NCBI RefSeq assembly: GCF_018326285.1
Contig: NZ_AP023362.1
Location: 1,302,001 to 1,366,000, forward strand
Direction: 5' to 3'
From: Mycolicibacterium sp. TY81
Lineage (GTDB): Bacteria > Actinomycetota > Actinomycetes > Mycobacteriales > Mycobacteriaceae
DNA length: 64,000 nt
Positions 9,215 through 17,752 of this stretch are shown here, piece after piece (positions within the stretch are counted from its first letter, which is position 1; each line of letters starts with the position of its first letter). The notes under the pieces were generated by a model. That model saw only the letters and a program-made list of their open reading frames with translations, did not search any database and had not been told where the DNA came from. The position numbers and the translations under genes are program-made.

Positions 9215-10045
9215 ATGAGCTGGTGGCAGACGATCGTGCTGGCCGTCCTCCAGGGGCTCACCGAGTTTCTGCCGGTGTCGTCGTCGGGCCATCTGGCCAT
9301 CGCCTCCCGGGTTTTCTTCGCCGATGATGCGGGCGCGTCGTTCACCGCGGTCACCCAGCTCGGGACCGAGGCCGCGGTGCTGATCTATTTCGCCAAGGAC
9401 ATCTGGCGCATCCTCACCGCCTGGTTCGCCGGGCTGACCGACGCTGCCCGCCGCACCGCCGACTACTGGCTGGGCTGGTGGGTGATCATCGGCACCATCC
9501 CGATCTGTGTGCTGGGACTGCTGTTCAAGGACCAGATCCGTTCCGGCGCCCGCAATCTGTGGGTCATCGCCACCGCGATGATCGTGTTCTCCGCGGTGAT
9601 CGCCCTCGCCGAGTACGCCGGCAAGCAGACCCGCGACGTCGAGCAGCTGACCTGGAAGGACAGCGTCATCGTCGGCCTGGCGCAGTGCCTGGCGCTGGTG
9701 CCGGGGGTGTCGCGGTCCGGCGCGACCATCAGCGCCGGCCTGTTCCTCGGCATGAACCGCGAGCTGGCGGCGCGCTTCGGCTTCCTGCTCGCCATCCCGG
9801 CGGTGCTGGCCTCCGGGCTGTTCTCGCTGCCCGACGCCTTCAAGCCCGTCACCGAGGGCATGAGCGCCACCGGAGCCCAGCTGGCCGTCGCCATCGCGAT
9901 CGCGTTCGTGGTCGGCTACGCCGCGGTGTCCTGGTTCCTGAAATTCCTGGTGCGGCACAGCATGTACTGGTTCGTCGGCTACCGCGTCGTGCTCGGCGTG
10001 ACGGTGCTGGCGCTGCTCGGTACCGGGGTGGTGGCCGCACAGTGA
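9215..10045 (+). CDS. uppP: Undecaprenyl-diphosphatase UppP (BacA family)
   Basis: A 276-residue polytopic membrane enzyme that dephosphorylates undecaprenyl (in mycobacteria decaprenyl) diphosphate so the carrier lipid of cell-wall synthesis can be reused. Family signatures are [15 protein letters not shown] at the N-terminus and [25 protein letters not shown] around residue 165. ATG 9215 gives the same length as I recall for the M. tuberculosis protein; a GTG at 9197 would add six residues. Several hydrophobic segments follow. It leads a run of same-strand genes. Confidence 0.95.
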   Translation: MSWWQTIVLAVLQGLTEFLPVSSSGHLAIASRVFFADDAGASFTAVTQLGTEAAVLIYFAKDIWRILTAWFAGLTDAARRTADYWLGWWVIIGTIPICVLGLLFKDQIRSGARNLWVIATAMIVFSAVIALAEYAGKQTRDVEQLTWKDSVIVGLAQCLALVPGVSRSGATISAGLFLGMNRELAARFGFLLAIPAVLASGLFSLPDAFKPVTEGMSATGAQLAVAIAIAFVVGYAAVSWFLKFLVRHSMYWFVGYRVVLGVTVLALLGTGVVAAQ

Positions 10046-10061
10046 CACTCGAGGGAGCCAG

Positions 10062-10781
10062 ATGACCGTCATCCTCCTGCGGCACGGGCGCTCGACGTCC
10101 AACACCGCGCACACCCTGGCCGGCCGGTCCGAGGGCGTCGACCTCGACGACAAGGGACGGGCCCAGGCCGAGGGTGTCGTCGCCAGAATCGGCGAACTAC
10201 CGGTCAAGGCCATCGTCCGCTCGCCGCTGCTGCGTTGCCAGAACACCGTCGCCCCGCTGGCCGCGGCGCTCGGCCTCGAGCCGCGCGTCGACGACCGGCT
10301 GACCGAGGTCGACTACGGCGGCTGGACCGGCCGCAAGATCGCCGAACTGGTCAAAGAGCCACTGTGGCCCGTCATCCAGCAGCAGCCCAGCGCCGCGGTT
10401 TTCCCCGACGGCGAGGGGCTGGCGCAGGTGCAGTCCCGCGCCGTCGCCGCCGTCCGCGAGATCGACCGGGCGCTGGCACAGGAGCACGACGGCGACAGGC
10501 TGTGGATCGCCTGCACGCACGGCGACGTCATCAAGGCGGTGCTGGCCGACGCGCTCGGCGTGCACCTCGACGGCTTCCAGCGCATCGTCGCCGACCCGGC
10601 CTCGATGAGCGTCATCCGCTACACGCCGCACCGCCCGTTCGTCCTGCACGTCAACCACACCGGCACGGATCTCAGCTCGTCGCTGCGCCCGCAGCCCGAG
10701 GAGCCCAAATCCGACGCGGCCGGCAAGCCCGATGATGCTGTCCCGACACACGACGCAACCGTCGGCGGCTCGACCGATTAG
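10062..10781 (+). CDS. Histidine phosphatase family protein (Rv2135c-like)
   Basis: A 239-residue member of the histidine phosphatase (phosphoglycerate-mutase-like) superfamily. The phospho-accepting RHG motif is at the start (VILLRHGRSTSN), with a second catalytic His in ACTHGDVIKAV near residue 151. The last 35 residues are charged and low in complexity. Substrate unknown; mycobacterial homologues are described as acid-type phosphatases. It begins 16 bp after uppP and precedes DUF3090 and SCO1664-family genes, a conserved actinobacterial run. Confidence 0.88.
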   Translation: MTVILLRHGRSTSNTAHTLAGRSEGVDLDDKGRAQAEGVVARIGELPVKAIVRSPLLRCQNTVAPLAAALGLEPRVDDRLTEVDYGGWTGRKIAELVKEPLWPVIQQQPSAAVFPDGEGLAQVQSRAVAAVREIDRALAQEHDGDRLWIACTHGDVIKAVLADALGVHLDGFQRIVADPASMSVIRYTPHRPFVLHVNHTGTDLSSSLRPQPEEPKSDAAGKPDDAVPTHDATVGGSTD

Positions 10782-10810
10782 ACCGGTGAACCGGTATTTT
10801 GAAAGGTGCC

Positions 10811-11404
10811 ATGGCTCGCGCAATTCACGTCTTCCGATCTCCCGACCGCTTCGTGGCCGGGACCGTTGGGCAGCCTGGTAACCGGACGTTCTACCTGCAG
10901 GCCGTGCACGAGCAGCGGGTCGTCTCGGTCATGCTGGAGAAGCAGCAAGTCGCGGTCCTGGCCGAACGCATCTCCGCGCTGCTGGTCGAGATCAACCGCC
11001 GGTTCGGCACGCCGATCCCGCCCGACACCGGCGAGGTGACCGACCTCAACCCGCTCGTCATGCCCGTCGACGCCGAATTCCGGGTGGGCACCATGGGCCT
11101 CGGTTGGGACTCCGAAGCGCAGACCGTGGTGGTGGAACTGTTGGCCGTCACCGACTCGGAGTTCGACGCGTCCGTGGTGCTCGACGACGCCGAGGAAGGT
11201 CCCGACGCCGTGCGGGTGTTCCTGAGCCCGCAGTCGGCCCGGGACTTCGCGAACCGGTCGAACCGCGTCATCTCCGCCGGCCGGCCGCCGTGCCCGCTGT
11301 GCGAGGAACCTCTCGACCCCGAGGGCCATATCTGCGTGCGCACCAACGGATATCGGCGTGGCGTGCTCGATGCCGACGGTGATGAGCCGGATGACGTCTC
11401 CTGA
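10811..11404 (+). CDS. DUF3090 family protein (Rv2134c-like)
   Basis: A 197-residue protein of unknown function found in actinobacteria. The body is a compact domain (IHVFRSPDRFVAGTVGQPGNRTFYLQA at the N-terminus) and the C-terminus has CPLCEEPLDPEGHIC, a Cys/His set that looks like a zinc-knuckle. ATG 10811 is preceded by GAAAGG. The next gene overlaps its end by 14 bp, so the two are probably translated together. Confidence 0.85.
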   Translation: MARAIHVFRSPDRFVAGTVGQPGNRTFYLQAVHEQRVVSVMLEKQQVAVLAERISALLVEINRRFGTPIPPDTGEVTDLNPLVMPVDAEFRVGTMGLGWDSEAQTVVVELLAVTDSEFDASVVLDDAEEGPDAVRVFLSPQSARDFANRSNRVISAGRPPCPLCEEPLDPEGHICVRTNGYRRGVLDADGDEPDDVS

Positions 11405-12206
11405 CGCTGAACAGGTTCTGCAACGCGGTGAGCTGACGGCGCTCGGGCGCATCAGGTCGGCCAGCAACGCGACGTTCCTGTGTGAAGCCGAGCTCGACGG
11501 CGCCCTGCTGCATTGCGTGTACAAGCCCATCTCGGGCGAGGCGCCGCTGTGGGATTTCCCCGACGGCACCCTGGCCGGACGGGAGCTGGCGGCCTACCTC
11601 GTGTCGGCCGCGCTTGGCTGGAACCTGGTGCCGCACACCATCATTCGTGACGGTCCGGCCGGCCCGGGCATGGTGCAGCGCTGGGTCGACCAACCCGGTG
11701 ACGCGCTCAGCGAAACAGAACCCGCGCCCGGCCCGGACCTCGTCGACCTCGTGCCGGCCGGCCACGTACCGGCCGGCTACCTGCCGATCCTGCGGGCCTA
11801 CGACCACAAGGGCGACGAAGTGGTGCTGGTGCACGCCGACGACGCCCGATTGCACCGGCTGGCGGTGTTCGACGTGCTGATCAACAACGCCGACCGCAAG
11901 GGCGGCCACGTGCTGGCCGGCGCCGACGGCCAGGTGTACGGCGTCGACCACGGCGTGACCCTGCATGTCGAGGACAAGCTGCGGACGGTGCTGTGGGGCT
12001 GGGCCGGAAAACCGATCGACGACGACGTGCTCGGTGCGGTGGCCGCATTGCGGGACGCCCTGCGCGACGGCCTCGCCGCGACGCTGGCTCCGCACCTCAC
12101 CCGGCATGAGATCGCCGCGCTGCAAGCGAGAGTTGTTGGGCTGCTTGACAATCCGGTCATGCCCAGCCCGGATCGGCACCGGCCGATCCCATGGCCGGCC
12201 TTTTGA
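11391..12206 (+). CDS. SCO1664 family protein (Rv2133c-like)
   Basis: A 271-residue protein of the actinobacterial SCO1664 family. The lay-out is kinase-like: an early Lys in the CVYKPISGEAPLWDFPDGTLAGRE region, then NNADRKGGHVL and YGVDHGVTLH, which look like the NxxDR catalytic loop and DxG metal loop of PI3/4-kinase- or HipA-like folds. Activity has not been shown, to my knowledge. In-frame starts exist at 11358, 11370 and 11382 inside DUF3090; 11391 is my choice without a strong ribosome site. Confidence 0.8.
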   Translation: MTSPDAEQVLQRGELTALGRIRSASNATFLCEAELDGALLHCVYKPISGEAPLWDFPDGTLAGRELAAYLVSAALGWNLVPHTIIRDGPAGPGMVQRWVDQPGDALSETEPAPGPDLVDLVPAGHVPAGYLPILRAYDHKGDEVVLVHADDARLHRLAVFDVLINNADRKGGHVLAGADGQVYGVDHGVTLHVEDKLRTVLWGWAGKPIDDDVLGAVAALRDALRDGLAATLAPHLTRHEIAALQARVVGLLDNPVMPSPDRHRPIPWPAF

Positions 12207-12253
12207 TCGCAGTTTGCACACAGGTAGCGATTTGCGTAGTGATTTCGGCAGCC

Positions 12254-12267
12254 CTACCGATCGGTAG
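12254..12267. promoter_or_regulatory. Perfect 14-bp palindrome CTACCGATCGGTAG
   Basis: Fully symmetrical and placed about 20 bp before the ATG of the GNAT-fusion gene, at the likely promoter. It looks like the binding site of a dimeric (for example TetR-type) repressor, but no regulator gene is adjacent. Confidence 0.4.
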
Positions 12268-12285
12268 TGCTCTAGGCTCGTCGGC

Positions 12286-12951
12286 ATGACCGACCACGAC
12301 AAGGCCGCAGCCCGCCGCGAGATCACCGATGCCCTCCAGAAAGCACTGGACCGCCGGCACGAAGTGCTCGACGTCATCGTCGAAGCCGACAACAAGGCCG
12401 CCGCCGTTGAAGCCATCGCCAAGCTGCTGGGCACCTCGCATGCCGGCGGCGAGCAGGTCATGGCGATGTCCTTCGATCTGCTGACCAAGGACGCCCGCAA
12501 GCGCATCGCCGACGAGCTCGAAGATCTGAACAGCCAGCTGTCCTTCACGGTGAAGGACCGCCCCGCCAGCTTCGGGGACAACCTGTCGCTGCGTCCCTTC
12601 TCCGGTGCCGACGACCGCGACATCTTCGCCACCCGCACCGCCGATGTCGGCGCTTCCGGTGACGGCTCGGGCCGCGCCGCCGGCGACCTGGACGACGAGA
12701 TCAAGGCCGCGCTCGCCCGCGTCAATGCCGAGGAAGCGGTGTGGTTCGTCGCCGAGGAAGACGGTGCCAAGGTCGGCATGGTGTTCGGTGAACTGGTCGG
12801 CGGTGAGGTCAACGTCCGGATCTGGGTCCACCCCGAGTACCGCCACCGTGGCTACGGCACCGCGGCGCTGCGCCGGTCGCGGTCGGAGATGGCGTCGTAC
12901 TTCCCGGCCGTGCCCATGGTGGTCCGCGCGCCGGGAGCCACCCCGAGTTAG
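12286..12951 (+). CDS. GNAT acetyltransferase with GyrA-like N-terminal segment
   Basis: A 221-residue protein in two parts. Residues 1-95 (KALDRRHEVLDVIVEADNKA... then QVMAMSFDLLTKDARKRIADELEDL) resemble the helical segment of GyrA/ParC tower and coiled-coil regions (KALDRAHxxEGLLIALDN and LSExQAQAILDMRLRRLT). Residues 140-215 look like a GNAT acetyl-CoA-binding core, with WVHPEYRHRGYGTAALR as the pyrophosphate loop. Substrate unknown. The last residues after the core are short for a GNAT domain. A strong terminator follows. Confidence 0.7.
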   Translation: MTDHDKAAARREITDALQKALDRRHEVLDVIVEADNKAAAVEAIAKLLGTSHAGGEQVMAMSFDLLTKDARKRIADELEDLNSQLSFTVKDRPASFGDNLSLRPFSGADDRDIFATRTADVGASGDGSGRAAGDLDDEIKAALARVNAEEAVWFVAEEDGAKVGMVFGELVGGEVNVRIWVHPEYRHRGYGTAALRRSRSEMASYFPAVPMVVRAPGATPS

Positions 12952-12966
12952 GCTGTGCCCCAACGT

Positions 12967-12999
12967 AAAAGGGCTCCGGGAATCTCCCGGAGCCCTTTT
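12967..12999. terminator. Bidirectional rho-independent terminator
   Basis: A 15-bp perfect stem (left arm 12967-12981, right arm 12985-12999) with a 3-base loop. It begins with AAAA and ends with TTTT, so it can work on both strands. It sits between the convergent GNAT-fusion gene and the small secreted-protein gene. Confidence 0.9.
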
Positions 13000-13016
13000 C
13001 CGTGCCCGTGGTCGGC

Positions 13017-13274
13017 TCAGCCGGAGTACGGCTTGGCCTTCACCGGCGGGGAAGCGAGGGTGACGGGCTCGACGCTGCTGGGCGTCGTCGGCGTCTCCGT
13101 GGAGCCCATGTTGATACCGGCGACCGTCGGCTGGTTGTACTCGCCGGTCGTCGAGCCGTGGCCCGACGAGGCGACGGGAGTGTTGTCCGGCGCAGGTGCG
13201 TTGGTCACGCCGAGTACGCCCATCGTCACTGCTGCGGCGATGCCCACGAATCCGAATGTCTTCGCCACCTTCAT
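13017..13274 (-). CDS. Small secreted protein, unknown function
   Basis: An 85-residue protein with a clear Sec-type N-terminus (MKVAKTFGFVGIAAAVTMG) and a mature part rich in Pro, Thr, Ser and Val. GGAGGA lies at good spacing before ATG 13274. There is no Cys lipobox and no known domain. It is probably exported into the periplasm or medium. The upstream extension of this frame toward 13877 is antisense to cysQ and not real. Confidence 0.75.
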   Translation of the reverse strand: MKVAKTFGFVGIAAAVTMGVLGVTNAPAPDNTPVASSGHGSTTGEYNQPTVAGINMGSTETPTTPSSVEPVTLASPPVKAKPYSG

Positions 13275-13410
13275 GACGTCCTCCTTGCTGACTACCCGGT
13301 AAATAGTTGTCCGAAATGCTATGAGGCCTATTTCGGCAGGACCTGCCAGCAGCCTGCAACGTGCCTGTGAATGGGCGATTTCGGCTGTGACGTTGCCCTC
13401 GGCGATACTC

Positions 13411-14202
13411 ATGGGCATGGCGGACAGTGGCAGGGCGCAGACCGATGTCGCGCTGGCCGCCGAGGTCGCGCAGGAGGCCGGGGAATTCCTGCTGTCGGTG
13501 CGCGACCGGCTCGGCTCCCACGATCCGTACACCCTCGGCGCGGCCGGCGACCGGCACGCCAACACGCTGATTCTCGATCGGCTGCGCACGGCCCGCCCCG
13601 ACGACGCCATCCTGTCGGAGGAGGCCGCCGACGATCTGGTGCGCCTGCGCTCGGACCGGGTGTGGATCGTCGACCCGGTCGACGGCACCCGCGAGTTCGG
13701 GCGCGGGCGGCCGGACTGGGCCGTCCACATCGCGCTGTGGCAGCGCGATGGCAGCCCACACGGGTCCATCACCGACGCGGCCGTCGCGCTGCCCGCACAC
13801 GGCGAGGTGCACCGCACCGACACCGTGACCGGACCGCCGCCGCGCCGGCCCGGCCCCATCCGCGTCGCCACCAGCACCTACCGGCCGCCGGCGGTGGTGT
13901 GGTGGCTGCGCGATGTGCTCGACATGGAGCTCGTCGGCATCGGCTCGGCCGGCGCCAAGGCGATGGCCGTGGTGCGCGGCGACGTCGACGCCTACGTGCA
14001 CGCCGGCGGGCAGTGGGAATGGGACTCGGCCGCACCGGCGGGCGTGGTGCAGGCGGCGGGGCTGTTCGCGTCGCGTCTCGACGGCTCGCCGCTGCGGTAC
14101 AACCGGCCCGATCCGTACCTGCCTGACTTCGTCATGTGTCGCCCGGAGTTCGCCGACTCGTTGCTCGAGGCGGTGCGCCAAGTGTCTCGTGGACTGAGTT
14201 GA
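13411..14202 (+). CDS. cysQ: 3'-phosphoadenosine-5'-phosphatase / inositol monophosphatase-like CysQ
   Basis: A 263-residue Mg-dependent, Li-sensitive type phosphatase; mycobacterial CysQ hydrolyses PAP and PAPS in the sulfate-assimilation pathway and also inositol phosphates. Metal-binding motifs are [20 protein letters not shown] and, near the C-terminus, [14 protein letters not shown] 13411 or 13417 are both possible. In M. tuberculosis cysQ is next to mshC; here an 11-kb purine catabolic block has come between them. Its 3' end overlaps the convergent RpiR gene by 71 bp. Confidence 0.93.
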   Translation: MGMADSGRAQTDVALAAEVAQEAGEFLLSVRDRLGSHDPYTLGAAGDRHANTLILDRLRTARPDDAILSEEAADDLVRLRSDRVWIVDPVDGTREFGRGRPDWAVHIALWQRDGSPHGSITDAAVALPAHGEVHRTDTVTGPPPRRPGPIRVATSTYRPPAVVWWLRDVLDMELVGIGSAGAKAMAVVRGDVDAYVHAGGQWEWDSAAPAGVVQAAGLFASRLDGSPLRYNRPDPYLPDFVMCRPEFADSLLEAVRQVSRGLS

Positions 14203-14995
14203 CGCGGTCGATGCGCTGTGCGCCGTCCGGCGTGAGGGCCAGGACGCGATCGGACAGCACGGCAACGAGGCTCATCACCGCCGCGTGACTGTCGAACGCG
14301 CCGGGGGAGACGTTCGGGCACTCGAGCCACCAGGTGGCACGTGCCGCGAGCGCACGCAGTTGGTCATCGGCGAAGAGCGCCAACGGAACTCGCGACTCGG
14401 AAGCCCAGTCGACGAGTTCTCTGGCCCACCGGCCGTGGCGCCGGAACGACATCGCGATGACGAGGTCCCGCTCATCGAAGTCCGCGATGTCCTCGGCGAC
14501 GGACTGACCCGAACTGGGCGCCAGCCAGGTGTCGGGTCGGATCTGCGCGAGGTTCAGCCTCAGCAGCGTTGCCGCGGCCAGGCTGCTCCGGTAGCCGCAG
14601 ATGGCGATGCGACGGGACGTGGCGATCTTCTCTGCGACGGCCTCGACCACCGCCTCATCCAGCAGCGCATGCATGGCGTGCAGGTTCGCGATGTCCTGCG
14701 AGATGATCGCGCTGACGTCGGGCGTCCTCTCGATGGCGAGGGGCACACCCGATCGGCGCAGGGCGCGCAGGTGCTCACGCATGGCATCGAAGTTGGTGAA
14801 TTCCAGGGCGCGTACCAGCCGGGAGAACGTCGCCTTCGAGACATCGGCCATGGTGGCGAGTTCGCTGGCCCGATAGGTACCGGCATCGCCCGCGTGCGCG
14901 AGCAGCACATCGGCAGCGCGGCGTTCCTGCGGGCTCAGCGACGCATAGCAGTTCGCGATTCTCGCCTCCAGCGAGTCCGGCTCGTCCGCGCGCAT
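14132..14995 (-). CDS. MurR/RpiR family transcriptional regulator of urate genes
   Basis: A 287-residue regulator: an N-terminal HTH_6 domain ([26 protein letters not shown], residues 40-65) and a C-terminal SIS sugar-isomerase-like domain (about 125-260, with [20 protein letters not shown]). SIS domains bind phosphosugars, but here the gene is last in an operon with uraD and uraH (TGATG overlap with uraH), so the effector may be a purine breakdown product. It may bind the TGAAACG boxes upstream of uricase. Confidence 0.85.
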   Translation of the reverse strand: MRADEPDSLEARIANCYASLSPQERRAADVLLAHAGDAGTYRASELATMADVSKATFSRLVRALEFTNFDAMREHLRALRRSGVPLAIERTPDVSAIISQDIANLHAMHALLDEAVVEAVAEKIATSRRIAICGYRSSLAAATLLRLNLAQIRPDTWLAPSSGQSVAEDIADFDERDLVIAMSFRRHGRWARELVDWASESRVPLALFADDQLRALAARATWWLECPNVSPGAFDSHAAVMSLVAVLSDRVLALTPDGAQRIDRVNSVHETLGAPPRATSRRTPGDT

Positions 14996-15324
14996 CAGCT
15001 GCCCTTGTAGGTGGTGTACGCGAACGGGCTGAGCAACAGGGCGACGTGCGTGTGGCCCGCTCCGATCGTGACGTGCAAGTCGACGGCGGGGTAGAACGTC
15101 TCCCGATCGGCACTGGCGAACCAGGCGCCAGTCGCGAAATGCAGTAGGTAGTCACCGGGATTCAGCGGGACGTCCCAACGAATTCGGCCGTCGTCGTCGG
15201 TGTGTGCGGCCGCCACTTGCTCGTTCATTCGGATCAGGACGACCTCGAGATCCGCGGCGGGTTTTCCGCGGGCGGCGTCGAGCACGTGAGTGGACAAGGA
15301 TGTCTGCGTGGCCGGCGATGTCAT
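14995..15324 (-). CDS. uraH: 5-hydroxyisourate hydrolase (transthyretin-like)
   Basis: A 109-residue enzyme that hydrolyses 5-hydroxyisourate, the uricase product, to OHCU. It has the N-terminal LSTHVLDAARGKPA with catalytic His, the central Arg motif RIRWDVPLNPGDY, YPAVDLHVTIGAGHTHVALLLSPFAYTTY, and ends YKGS, a conservative change from the family's YRGS. Its ATG overlaps the uraD stop as ATGA and its stop overlaps the regulator start, so the three genes are a coupled operon. Confidence 0.93.
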   Translation of the reverse strand: MTSPATQTSLSTHVLDAARGKPAADLEVVLIRMNEQVAAAHTDDDGRIRWDVPLNPGDYLLHFATGAWFASADRETFYPAVDLHVTIGAGHTHVALLLSPFAYTTYKGS

Positions 15325-15809
15325 GGCGTCACCCTTTCTGCCAGGCGGAGCAGTGCGATCTCACGAAGCTGGCCGATGGCGATGGCGGCTTCCTCCTCGC
15401 GGTCGAGTGACAGCCGATATCGCAGGGCGTCATAGATGTCGGCAGCGCTGCGGCCCTTCGCGCGGATGAGGAAGATGCGCCCGAACTTCGCTTCATAGTC
15501 CGCGTTGGCCCTGGCCATCGTTGTCGCAAGCGCGTCGGGCATGGCCGGTTGTTCGCCGCGGGAGAGGCCGGACTCGATCGATGTGCCGTCGGCTCTTTCG
15601 CCGATGCGGGGGTGCTGTGCCAGTGCCTGGTCCAGGTTGTCGACGCTCCAGTCGGCGGCGGCACGCGCGGCTGTCGACTCGAGTTCACTGATGGTCGCAA
15701 AGGGCCGGGCGGCGACAACCTCGCTGAGCCACGACGCAATATCGGCGCAGGGACGCAGCACCTCTTCGGCTTCCTCAGGCAACGCAGAGTTGAAGGTCTG
15801 AAGATCCAT
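15321..15809 (-). CDS. uraD: OHCU decarboxylase
   Basis: A 162-residue 2-oxo-4-hydroxy-4-carboxy-5-ureidoimidazoline decarboxylase giving S-allantoin, the last step of the uricase pathway. The catalytic His is at residue 66 in AQHPRIGE, and YEAKFGRIFLIRAKGRSA is the second family motif. First gene of the uraD-uraH-rpiR operon, divergent from uricase. A second UraD-like domain in this cluster, fused to the permease, lacks this His. Confidence 0.93.
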   Translation of the reverse strand: MDLQTFNSALPEEAEEVLRPCADIASWLSEVVAARPFATISELESTAARAAADWSVDNLDQALAQHPRIGERADGTSIESGLSRGEQPAMPDALATTMARANADYEAKFGRIFLIRAKGRSAADIYDALRYRLSLDREEEAAIAIGQLREIALLRLAERVTP

Positions 15810-15903
15810 GGACTGAATCTAGCGTTGCAGCAAAGATTCGCCCTGACGAGATTGTTACGATCCGTTTACGTCCAGGTCCGGGGCATTCCAGTCGTCTGTG
15901 GGC

Positions 15904-15969
15904 TGAAACGCCGTCACGCGGTTGAAACGAAATGGTGACGCCACAACAAAAACTGAAACGTACGTTGCA
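15904..15969. promoter_or_regulatory. TGAAACG boxes in the uraD/uricase divergent promoter
   Basis: TGAAACG occurs three times in direct orientation (15904-15910, 15923-15929, 15954-15960). The last copy forms a near-perfect palindrome, TGAAACGTACGTTGCA (15954-15969), with a 10-bp perfect core. CGTTGCAGC also occurs near the uraD start at 15823-15831. The repeats suggest binding of the RpiR-type regulator coded in the same cluster. Confidence 0.5.
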
Positions 15970-16003
15970 GCGGTAAGTCGTTCAACGTGCGTCAGGGGAA
16001 ATC

Positions 16004-16921
16004 GTGGCAGTGGGTGACATCGTCCTCGGGTCGAATCAGTACGGCAAGGCGGAGAACCGCCTCGTGCGCATCGTCCGGGATACCCCCGTACATCGCATCA
16101 TCGATCTGAACGTCACCTCGCAGTTGCGGGGCGATTTCAGCGCATGCCACTACGCGGGTGACAACTCGCACGTGGTCGCGACCGATACGCAGAAGAACAC
16201 CGTGTACGCCTACGCGAAAGAAGTGGGCGTGAAGTCACCCGAGGATTTCCTGATCGCGTTGGGCCGGCACTTCGTCGGTGATTTCGAGTGGGTGACCGGA
16301 GGCCGTTGGGAGGCAGAGGAATACGCGTGGGAGCGGATCGTCGTCGACGGCAAGCCGCACGACCACTCGTTTGTTCGAGCCGGCAAGTTCGTCCGGACGA
16401 CGGTCGTCCAGATGGCCGGCGACACGACGTGGGTGGTGTCCGGCATCAAGGACTGTGTCGTGCTCAAGTCGACCGGATCGGAGTTCCACGGCTTCCCCCG
16501 CGACAAATACACCACGCTGGTCGAGACCGACGACCGCATCATGGCCACGTCCATCACCGCATGGTGGCGCTACCTCAGCACTGACACCGACGGCACCGCC
16601 GTCGACTTCAACGCGCTGCACGAGGCCATCACCGAGGTCGTGCTCGCCACGTTCGCCGGCGTCCACTCACTCGCGTTGCAACAGACGCTGTTCGAGATCG
16701 GCAAGGCGATCCTCGAGAAGTTCGATGTGGTCGCCGAAGTGAAGTTGTCATGTCCCAACAAGCACCACTTCGTCGTCGACCTCAGCCCGTTCGGTCTGGA
16801 GAACCCGAACGAGGTCTTCTACGCCGCCGACCGGCCGTACGGCTTGATCCAAGCCACCATCACCCGGGAAGGCGCGGAGCAGGCGCCGGAGGCGTGGGCC
16901 ACGATTCCAGGTTTCTGCTGA
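16004..16921 (+). CDS. Urate oxidase (uricase)
   Basis: A 305-residue cofactor-free uricase that oxidises urate to 5-hydroxyisourate with O2. It has both tandem tunnelling-fold halves. The catalytic Thr region is VVATDTQKNTVYAYAKE (about residue 66), with YGKAENRLVRI at the N-terminus holding the partner Lys, and NKHHFVVDLSPFGLENPNEVFYAADRPYGLI near the end. GTG start with AGGGGA upstream. It is the first gene of the rightward purine operon. Confidence 0.96.
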   Translation: MAVGDIVLGSNQYGKAENRLVRIVRDTPVHRIIDLNVTSQLRGDFSACHYAGDNSHVVATDTQKNTVYAYAKEVGVKSPEDFLIALGRHFVGDFEWVTGGRWEAEEYAWERIVVDGKPHDHSFVRAGKFVRTTVVQMAGDTTWVVSGIKDCVVLKSTGSEFHGFPRDKYTTLVETDDRIMATSITAWWRYLSTDTDGTAVDFNALHEAITEVVLATFAGVHSLALQQTLFEIGKAILEKFDVVAEVKLSCPNKHHFVVDLSPFGLENPNEVFYAADRPYGLIQATITREGAEQAPEAWATIPGFC

Positions 16922-16924
16922 GCC

Positions 16925-17752
16925 ATGGACCTGCACACCGTCAGCCGATACCGATTCGCGCGCACCCGCGACGACCTGCGCCTTGCCGACGGCGAGTCCT
17001 TCGTCGCCGGCGGGACGTGGACGTTCTCCGAACCGCAGGCCGAGCTCGCCGGTGTCGTCGACCTCACGACCATGGACTGGTGCCCCATCGAGCGCACCGG
17101 CGACGGACTGCGCATCGCGGCCACCTGCACCATCGCCGAACTCGTGCGCCACCCGCGCCGCGCCGAGTGGCCGGCCCAGCAGCTCTTCGGCGACTGTGCC
17201 GACGCGTTGCTCGCCTCGTTCAAGATCTGGAACGTCGCCACCGTGGGCGGCAACATCTGCCGTTCATTCGCGGCCGCATCGATGGTGTCGCTTGCCGTCG
17301 CCCTCGACGGCGTGGCCGAGATTTGGACTCCTGACGACCAGACCCGATGGGAACCCGTCGCGGATCTGGTCACCGGCAACGGGATCAACTCGCTGGCCCA
17401 CGGCGAAGTGCTGCGGGCCCTGCACCTGCCCGAACGGGCGCTGCGGTCCACGGCGGCACTGCGCACCATCGCGCTGGCCGAGTACGGACGCTCCGGTGCC
17501 GTCGTCAGCGGCCGCCGCGACGACGACGGATCGGCGGTCTTCACCGTCACGGCTGCGACGCTCGCGCCCACCGTCTTTCGCTATCCGGCGATGCCCGGCG
17601 CCGAAGCTCTCCGGTCCGACGTCCTGGCCGCATCCGGTTATTACACCGACCCACTCGGGTCCGCGGATTGGCGCCGCGCCGTCAGCGCGGTGCTGGCCGT
17701 GGACATTCGCTCAGAAATTTCTTCTCGCCTGGAGGTGGGCCATGCCGATTGA
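16925..17752 (+). CDS. Xanthine dehydrogenase FAD-binding subunit
   Basis: A 275-residue molybdopterin-dehydrogenase FAD subunit. FAD-contact motifs are SFVAGGTW near residue 25 and KIWNVATVGGNICRSF near residue 102. A CO-dehydrogenase-flavoprotein C-terminal-like part follows (LRTIALAEYGRSGAVVS). It accepts electrons from the 2Fe-2S centres and passes them on, probably to NAD. It starts 3 bp after uricase, and its end overlaps the permease start by 11 bp. Confidence 0.9.
   Translation: MDLHTVSRYRFARTRDDLRLADGESFVAGGTWTFSEPQAELAGVVDLTTMDWCPIERTGDGLRIAATCTIAELVRHPRRAEWPAQQLFGDCADALLASFKIWNVATVGGNICRSFAAASMVSLAVALDGVAEIWTPDDQTRWEPVADLVTGNGINSLAHGEVLRALHLPERALRSTAALRTIALAEYGRSGAVVSGRRDDDGSAVFTVTAATLAPTVFRYPAMPGAEALRSDVLAASGYYTDPLGSADWRRAVSAVLAVDIRSEISSRLEVGHAD

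Noticed and set aside
16983..17741. N-terminal extension of the purine permease frame
   Set aside because: It overlaps the FAD-subunit gene in another frame and is Ser/Pro/Arg-rich; the permease has its own GGAGG and ATG at 17742.
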